NCBI GenBank assembly: GCA_002794775.1
Contig: NBAY01000004.1
Coordinates: 1,240,001-1,304,000, forward strand
Source: Porodaedalea pini
Lineage: Eukaryota > Basidiomycota > Agaricomycetes > Hymenochaetales > Hymenochaetaceae
DNA length: 64,000 bases
Direction of reading: 5' to 3'
The translations under genes were made by a program, and so were the position numbers. Below, in pieces: positions 56,772 to 64,000 of the stretch (the stretch's first letter is position 1; every line of letters begins with the position of its first letter). The notes beneath the pieces were generated by a model that saw only the letters and a program-made list of their open reading frames with translations, did no database searches and was not told where the DNA came from.

Positions 56772-59559
56772 ATGAGCGCAATGAGGAGCCTGAGCCTTTC
56801 AAATCGAAAAGTTCGCCGCGAATCACTGTCCAGCCCGTACAGCCAAACAGGCCGTCCATCATCATCTCACAGAAGACCAGAGGTTTGTTTTGCATCTCCC
56901 TATCATACAGCCTGTTACTTATTTACAGCAGAAAAAGCCTTGGAGCTTGTCCACCATCTTCAGCTTTATTGCGTCACTCGGTTTCGGTACTAAATCAGAG
57001 GACGAGCGCGATATGGAAGACCCTCAGGTCCGTACTTTGAGTTCGATTTACCCTCCAACTGTCAGCTCATCTCGCTTATAGGACGATGACAACATGTGCA
57101 CAACTGAAAACATGACTACGAACTCGATTGCAGATGCTGGAAGCCCCGCGAGCAACATACCTTCGGGAGGATCTGTTCCACCGATCCCGCCTCCGCCTCG
57201 AGCCACAAACCAGCCCATCGCATCAGGCTCTGGACATCCCTCTTCATCATCAGATAACTCTTTCTTAGGCTCAAGTGACGCTTCTGTCATTGAATGGGCG
57301 CAGCAGAAGGTGGACAGTCAGACTCCGATGAACGAAATGGAAGTCTTGGGCCTTAAATCATTTTTTGAGAATCAGAGAGAACGTAAGTAACGTTTTCCGC
57401 ACTTGCGGAGTCGACAGTCCCATGATTTTATTTGCAGGCACATACGAACCGGAAAAGCTGCGCTTAGGCTCGCACACACCTTCGACTCCTACTCGTTCAC
57501 CAATCGATGAGTCGGCTCCCGCCGCTCCAGCCCCGCCCCGACAACCCGCGTTCTCTGGCTCAACGTCTCTTCCAACCTTCACAAACAACGCTTCTGCTGC
57601 TCGCGCTTCTAGCACGCCGAGGCGAATGTTGAAAAAGGATCCCAACGGAACATTAATATGGAGAGGTGCAGGACGGGCACGTAGCACACCCGCGCAAGGA
57701 CGCCGACGCCCTCCGCCAGATATTCCTAAGCCTGACGCGTCTAAGCGTCGTAAAATTTACGAAGAGACGAGCGACCCAGGTATTGCACCGGGCATGGCTA
57801 CATCTCAAAGTGCGCCTGTTTTCGGATCAAGCGGTGTAGGAGCTGGTCCATCGACTCCGTCAAGGCTTCCTCGCGCCAGTATCATCCGACCGCGCACCGC
57901 TCCTCTAGTATCTTCACCGTTGCGCAACGTTGTTAATAATTCACCCCCCGCGTCTCCGCCCAGCAAATCGCGCACGTCGCCTGCGAACTCATCTACAAAC
58001 ATGAGTGCGAACACGAGCGCGAATACCAGTCAGACTTATACGGCTACTTTCTTAGCTGAAGTGATCGAGAAGGCTACACCTCCGCCAAAGCAGCCAGACG
58101 TTGCAAACCCATACCAGACGGCTGCTCCGGTCAAGCCAGTGTACAAACCGATGGAGAAGAAACGCATGTCTGAACGGAGGGCGAGGACCAGGGAGGCGGA
58201 GAAAGAGAAGGAAATGGCGAAGGCGAAAGAGGCAGAGAAGAAAGAACCGAGTGCGAAAGATATCATTGAGGCGACCGTTCCAAAGGTGTGTTCTTCAAGA
58301 CCGCCATTGACCTCATACTTACAATTACCTTTCAAGGGTGCTAAACGCAGCAGGCCTCCACCTGGATTGAACAAGTCGAAAGTCACGAGCACCGACACTT
58401 CTGAGGCTACTAGCAAACCTATCGTCGAAGAGCCCCTCGAAGAGTCAACACTAAGGAAGAAATCACGCAAGGTCACGATCGAGGAAGTCTTCGAAGACGA
58501 TGATGACGTTAGAACCACTTCATCCTATGTGAAGCCGGCAGAGATCATCGAGCCGCAGGAGCCTGCGTCTGGACCTGTTCGTCCGCCGTCCTCGGTACCC
58601 AGTAACCACTTTGGGCCGTCGTTGAACCCGAAGGCACCGACGTTCGGTGTGGGGAAGTCGTCTTTACCGAAAGAACCTTCGAAATTGAGGACGTCCTTCC
58701 TTGCCGACGAGGATGAGAACGAATCTCCTAAACCTGCAGCTCCTGACTCAATGTTTCCCTCGAGCATGACCGCCCCGAGTGCCCCCTTGCTCAAGTCCAG
58801 GAGAAGAAGGACCCGAAGGAAATCGCTTTGGCACTGCCCTTGTCAGAACTCCCTACCTTTGTCTTCAAGGTGCCGTCGGCCCCGATTCCCCTTGACCACG
58901 CGGAGGCTCGTGCTGCTGCGAAAGCTTTACCCCTTTCTGCGCTTCCAACCTTCGACTTCTCGAAGGTGAAGGTGTCAACGGACAGCACGGAACCTATGTC
59001 AGCCGTGAAGGCTTTCGACTTTGCTGCTGCAGGTCTGAAGCCCGCGGCTCCGACCGCTGGCGGCAACTGGGAATGTTCGAGTTGCATGCTCCAGAACCCC
59101 GCCTCCGTACTTGAAAAGTGCACTATCTGCGACGCTCCGCGCCCCGGAGCAGAGAAGGCGTTTGCGTCGATGAATGGCATGGGACCTTCTGCACCTGCGT
59201 CCGCCCCAGCCGTGAAGGCTTTTGATTTCGCCGCGGCGGGCCTGAAGCCCGCTGCTCCGGCCGCTGGCGGCAACTGGGAATGCTCGAGTTGTATGCTGCA
59301 AAATCCGGCTACCGCGCTTGAGAAGTGCACGATTTGCGACGCTCCGCGCCCTGGAGCGGAGAAGGACGCTGCAAGTCCATCGGTACCACAAGCGATGCCG
59401 AGGCCGCCTACCGCGCCGAAAGCGTTCGACTGGGCCGCAGCTGGATTGGCTCCTAAGCCTAAGAGCAGTGGTGATTCTTGGACGTGCGGGACTTGCATGC
59501 TCAGTAATCCACCAACTGCGACTGAGAAGTGCAGCATTTGCGATGCGCCTCGATCGTAA
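56772..59559 (+). CDS. Nucleoporin-like protein with three RanBP2-type zinc fingers, frame break near 58797
   Basis: Exons 56772-56882, 56929-57027, 57082-57382, 57438-58285 and from 58337. The long middle is disordered and rich in Ser, Pro and basic residues (SERRARTREAEKEKEMAKAK). The C-terminus has three W-x-C-x2-C-x10-C-x2-C fingers, two in near-identical repeats containing GNWECSSCMLQNPA and one reading DSWTCGTCMLSNPP. Such fingers bind Ran-GDP in Nup153-type nucleoporins, which sit at the nuclear basket. The finger region is in a different phase from the upstream exon. A single missing C in a TCC(C) run near 58797 would explain it and restore LKSQEKKDPKEIALALP. 58286-58336 could also be read through. 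Confidence 0.75.
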
Positions 59560-59919
59560 CACGATATCTGGTGTCTAGCACAAGTGTCGTTGGCTTTTTT
59601 CTCTGTTTTAATTTCTCCTCTGTTTCTCTTTTCCTTTTCCTTGATGCAATAGGACACCGAAACTCCGACCTTTCTCCTCTCTTCCAGCTGTATCTGCAGG
59701 CTCGTGATGCTGTGTCATTGTTCCATTTTCTTTCTTTCCGTCGGGTTCATACGATGTATCAAGTGTTGTACACGTAGTCGTCTTCTACTAGAATGCAAGA
59801 GGGAGAACGATGGGCGATGCGACATAAAAGAACACTGTGCGCTAAATTTGGAAAGCAGGACCGACGGAAGATAATAAAAAGACAGAACTAAAACAACAGA
59901 AGGAAAGACTTGCATAAGC
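59560..59919. other. Intergenic, convergent 3' flanks
   Basis: 360 bp, T-rich on the left as in a 3' flank. No supported gene. Confidence 0.5.
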
Positions 59920-61388
59920 TCAAGGTGACTTCGAAATGTTTGTGAAGTCGAGCCGGCGGGCAACAGAGCGTGTTTCCGCATCTGTAATCGATGCCTTGCG
60001 TTTGAGGCGATTGGCATGCGCATTGGGTGCGTTCGCCTTCACAGCGGGACCCGGCGCGTTCTGGTCTACATTGCCGTCAACCTCCTCCAGCGGACGGGGT
60101 GCAAGCTGGTTCGCGGTTTTAGGGAGCTTGGAGGGGTGCGTAGGATACGGAAGTGCGAAGAAGTACGCGTGGTTGAGCGCCTCTTTGCATGAGATACGCT
60201 TGCGCGGCTCGTAGACAAGACATCGGCTGAGGAGGTTCAGTGCTTCGGGAGTCGCAGCCGTGAAGAGGTCCCGAAGCGCTGGCTTGGGAAATTGGCCGAC
60301 GGTCACATAATCAGGCAGTTTCGTGTGGCCCTGGTAGGAGATGCAAATGTCAGTGCTTTCTTGTTGGACCACGGCGATATAGATGTAAAAACAACGAACA
60401 GGCCACTCCTCTTCCGTCGGAGTCCCGAGCGCACGGAAGATAGTCTTCAGTTGGTCCATGTCACTCTCGCCGGGTAGATATGGAATCCGAAGCATGAGCT
60501 CGGCGAAGATGCAGCCCACAGACCAAATATCAACAGCAGTGCCATAATAGCGGCAACCAAAGAGAAGCTCTGGTGGTCGATACCAACTGCAGGATATATG
60601 TCAATAAGTCGGTATTTATATGCAGAAAATAGTCTTACCGAGTGATGACCTGGCAAGTCATTTTATACCCTGGATCCGCAAAGTCTCTGGCAAGACCAAA
60701 ATCTGCGATTTTAAGTTGTCCGTCGGACGAGATGAGTAAGTTATTGGGTTTCAAGTCCTTAAACCTTCGTTAGCAAAGTCGAAGGAGCCACGTCTTATCT
60801 AAGACATACGCGATGCAAGATCCAGTTTCTATGACAGAATTCGAGACCTCTAAAGGTCATTGCTAGCCAGCTTTTGATGTCAGCTGGCAAAAACACGATA
60901 GACCTGTCCTTGATTACAAGTTCTAAATCCGCGTCGAGGAATTCTAAGACGAGATTCAAATTGGTCTTTGAAGAAAACACATCGAAAAGCTGTCAAGGAC
61001 GAGCTCGGTCATCGGAGAGTTCGACAAGATAGAGCAAATCTACACATACTGCAATCACGTTCTGATGCCATAATTCCCTCAGATACTTCACTTCCCGGAT
61101 GGCAGACATGTCGAGACCGTCTTTAAATTGTCCGACTTTGATTTTCTTGATGGCGACCTTCCTTCCAGTGTCCGCTTCATGACCTGTACAGCATGTGTCG
61201 GTAAAGCAAGGGGCGCACAAAGTAAAGACACGCCATACCCCGATATACAACAGCATAGGTACCCTCTCCGACCTTTTGGTCTTTTATCCTGAGGCGAAAC
61301 AGTAAACCTCATGCTTGAGAATAACCAACTAAGTGAGCGCCGACCATTTCTTCTGTCGCGCAGCATTGGCCCTTTCTACGGCGTCCAT
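59920..61388 (-). CDS. CDK7: CDK7-type cyclin-dependent kinase (CAK/TFIIH kinase, Kin28/Mcs6-like)
   Basis: Starts at ATG 61386-61388 ([14 protein letters not shown]). Exons give the glycine loop ([13 protein letters not shown]), the ATP-binding Lys in [11 protein letters not shown] and a PSTAIRE-like helix ([16 protein letters not shown]). The catalytic loop is LKPNNLLI. The activation segment runs from [18 protein letters not shown] to [14 protein letters not shown], and then [15 protein letters not shown]. The helix sequence and the RWYRPPEL T-loop fit the CDK7 group, which phosphorylates the RNA polymerase II tail within TFIIH. The C-terminal tail is Ala/Asn/Arg-rich ([12 protein letters not shown]). 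About eight short introns. The first donor (GTCGGC) is weak but keeps phase. Confidence 0.9.
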
Positions 61389-63032
61389 TTAGTCGTTGTA
61401 CTAGGTCCTGTCGTTATACTTGTTCGCAGAACTGCTTTTGAGACGTAACTTCAGAGAGTATGCATGGACGACGGCGAGTGTGTGGCTGCTGCTTTCGTCA
61501 AGAACACACTGCCAGCACCGAGTGGTCACAAGCGGCTTTGTTCCGGTAGCTTCAAGCTCTTGAAAGTCAACGGATGAACGTGGCACTATGTTGATGTCGA
61601 GTTTGAAGCCTACGACCCGTTCATCTCCAGAGCGGGATTTTGGTGAGCTCAGAGCGCGATGCGCGCGAAAGACGCAGATCTCTGAATTTGGTATTCGAAT
61701 CTGATCTTTCTTTCGGACCACAAGCAGTCCTCAAGCTTAAGGTAGTTTCTCATTCTCATCGTATTATTATTCTCATTTTTCTCATTACTATCTCTCAAAA
61801 GTATAACAACTGAGCAAGAAATCGAACATCAGGGGCCTTCACGCTATCATCGAAGTTCAAGTTAGCCATCTAGATCTCACGTAAAAGAATGCACGATTCT
61901 TGAAATAATTACAATAATATTGATCTCGTGTCCGACACCGCTTTCCTCTCAGGTGCTTTGGCGAACTCAGAAAGAGCCTGACGCGGAAAAGTCTTCGGGA
62001 CCTCATTTGTCTCAACGACGCGATTTTCAACTCAGTTTCGAGCGGGTCAAGTTCAGCAGCTATGTCTTCGAGACTTCGACCCATATCGCACCTCTCACTC
62101 CTAGGGAAGTGGAAAAGCTGTCGTCTGTGTTATGTCTTTTCCGCCATGAGCGAGTGAAAACAGGCATGCCCTGATTGCCACTACTATTAGTGCTCTTCAT
62201 TCACGCGATGGAGCAAGCCTCGGAGGTTTCGGACTCGCCAGTAGTACTACCTTCCCCACCGGGAAGTCTTAAGTCCCTCCAGTCGATGGATATCATTCGC
62301 GGGCGGGAGGAGTTCGGGTATCCGGGTAAGCAGTCCGAATGAAATCGCTGGACTGTTTCGATTATCTAGTCCCAGATACAAGGCTAATACCAGTCGCCTG
62401 ATCCAAGTGCGGGAATTGGGGAAGTTACAAGTGCGGAAGCTAGAAGGACAGCGGTAACGATATCCCGAGCTAGTCGGCCGCTCGACATTAATATTCAACC
62501 TGGAGTCCATAAGATGCTAAATATTGAACAAAAAGATCGGTGTCGAACGGATACTTTTATATCTTCACACTGCGCACGGCTGCAGCCACTCAAACTCAGT
62601 ATGAAGAGGGGCTACCTCCATGTGAAATGCTCTTATAACGAGACTGTTCAGGAGACTATTCATTTCAGACGCACTGATCCCTGGATCTAGCTGCTGAAGA
62701 GACGGGATCGATGGAAGCTAGAGGATGGAAGGTCTTGCACGATAGCGAATAATTTTAAATATTAGACAGAAGACAGTCTGCGCGTGTAGTACTTTTTCTC
62801 TTCAGCTGAATCAGCACCTGTTCGTGATCAGCTAGATGCATTTAATTAATAGTGCTCGGAAGCTCGGGATGGCGGTTCTTCCCACTTCCTTCAACCCACT
62901 TTCCTCGTGCTGAACGCTTTCTGCTGAACACTATCTGAACAGGTCCCTTCTCCGAATCCGAATCCAACCAAATCAAGCCCTCGGATATCTACAACCTCAC
63001 ACATGAGAATAGTTATCGAAACGAAGATGATC
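61389..63032. other. Intergenic, 1.6 kb
   Basis: Several open frames of 75-106 codons (for example minus 61401-61721, minus 61857-62084, plus 61920-62174) have no recognisable content or joining exons. No RNA gene seen. Confidence 0.45.
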
Positions 63033-64000
63033 TTATCCGGAGCCGTTGATCGCAATGCCGGCAGGAGCAGCAGCACCCTTCTTTTCGGCCACGACGCGCT
63101 GCACGACGGACTCCCACATCGCGTCGTTTACGCTCTTTGCTTTCGCGAGCTGCGTTCGCAAGCGCTGCACTTCGCTTTCGAGCTCGGAGAGCCGCGTTTG
63201 TTGTGCGAGGTACGAGGTCTGTGCAGGGCCGTTCGGTGAAGTGAGGGAAGGTTGGGAGAATAGCGCCTGATCTCGGAGGAGCTCTTCGATCGAATAAATG
63301 GTCGGGTCGATAAACGGCTGGAGAAAGCAAGTATTAGAAATAAGTATCTTTCTTGTATGTTGAAGAGTAACGTAATAAACAAGGCGAGAGATAATGTAGA
63401 AAAGGCCTGACCTCGGTTTGTAAAGGCAGTGTCATCGGTACCTCATGAGCTTCCCGCGCTTTACCGTCGCGCACTCTTTGGAAGGGCGCAACGGGTTTCG
63501 TGGGCATGACGTCCTTAGCATTCGTCACTCCGCTAACGTTGAGATCCAGACTAATATGCCCTATTAAGTCCGGAGGCTTGAGCATGCACTCGACATGGGT
63601 AATGGCCAGGCCCTGCGTTTTGTCTTTGACCGGCGAAATCATGCGCAACAACTGGTGCGATGCGATGTCATACATGTGCACTTCTCCCGCACTGGTGCCG
63701 ACCAGCAGCGTCGACTGCGTCAGAGACAGTGCGAGCGTTGAGATTGGTTGCCTATTTGAGCATGTCAGTAAAGACATATTCTGGGGGAATCACCGACACA
63801 GTCGATTATGAGATGACGATGATCAGCGAAGGCACAGAAGAGAAGATGAAGGGGCATAGCAAGGGGGGACAATACGGACCCGACGGATATCATGCGCTTT
63901 GGGTCAGCATCGAGGCGAATCGCTTCACCCACGCCGCCTCCACCCAATGCCTCGATCCCAAGTCTACTGCCCTGAGGATCGTGTCTTCGATAGAGCTTAA
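63033..64000 (-). CDS. IPI3: IPI3-like WD40 protein of the Rix1 complex (5' part off the window)
   Basis: The minus-strand gene enters at 64000 and ends with a stop at 63033-63035. The exons read RAVDLGIEALGGGGVGEAIR and ISTLALSLTQSTLLVGTSAG, the latter a WD40 blade with EVHMYDIASHQLLRMI. The C-terminal exon is a coiled coil (QQTRLSELESEVQRLRTQLA) ending AGIAINGSG. WD40 blades plus this C-terminal helix fit Ipi3/WDR18, which acts with Rix1 and Ipi1 in late 60S assembly and ITS2 processing in the nucleus. The N-terminal blades are not in the window. Confidence 0.8.

Noticed and set aside
61401..62174. Possible small genes upstream of the CDK7-type kinase
   Set aside because: Frames of 75-106 codons on both strands lack domains, splice partners and conserved-looking segments.

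Overview
The window looks like the nuclear genome of a filamentous basidiomycete, most likely an agaricomycete. Host genes are dense and cut by many short introns of about 50-60 nt. Several exons are only 9-20 nt long. The mobile elements (chromodomain Ty3/gypsy elements, an RNase H-bearing LINE and a Tnp2-like transposon) are of kinds common in mushroom-forming fungi. The species cannot be named from the sequence.

Positions 1-17413 are a nest of repeats. An old chromovirus (copy 1, entering from the left edge and ending at 14302) carries many stop codons and a 916-bp solo LTR (3265-4180). Six bases before the end of its 3' LTR it was split by an insertion of unknown class (6324-14291). That insertion carries a minus-strand reading frame which was in turn split by a young chromovirus (copy 2, 7664-13912). 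Copy 2 has LTRs that read as identical (413 bp), a CGTTC target duplication, a Tf1-type self-priming signature and intact gag and pol frames. An LTR-like block (14740-15251) and a pair of long direct repeats (15255-17413) follow.

Positions 17414-34114 hold host genes: a broken 2-oxoglutarate/Fe(II) oxygenase, a small membrane protein, a 1,491-aa LIM-RhoGAP, ribosomal proteins P2 and uS19 (S15), and a Zn2Cys6 transcription factor.

Positions about 34650-40990 are a LINE with a broken ORF1 and an uninterrupted 1,276-codon ORF2 (endonuclease, reverse transcriptase, RNase H). Next come a COX23 gene assembled from four exons and a convergent amidase gene.

Positions about 44520-50630 hold a two-gene transposon-like unit. 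A Tnp2-like transposase (minus strand) faces a coiled-coil protein I do not recognise (plus strand). GC-rich repeats and a 24-bp palindrome lie at its two sides.

Positions 51400-64000 hold conserved host genes: U2AF large subunit, a Gfo/Idh/MocA oxidoreductase of dihydrodiol-dehydrogenase type, a mitochondrial complex I 21 kDa subunit, a RanBP2-zinc-finger nucleoporin-like protein with an apparent one-base frame break, a CDK7-type kinase and the 3' part of IPI3. Two pairs are divergent with short shared promoter intervals (172 and 229 bp).

The host genes are housekeeping functions in translation, splicing, transcription, mitochondria and nuclear pore, and show no cluster logic. Exon boundaries were set by eye from splice sites, reading frame and family conservation. 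Where a full exon list is given, its total is a multiple of three.
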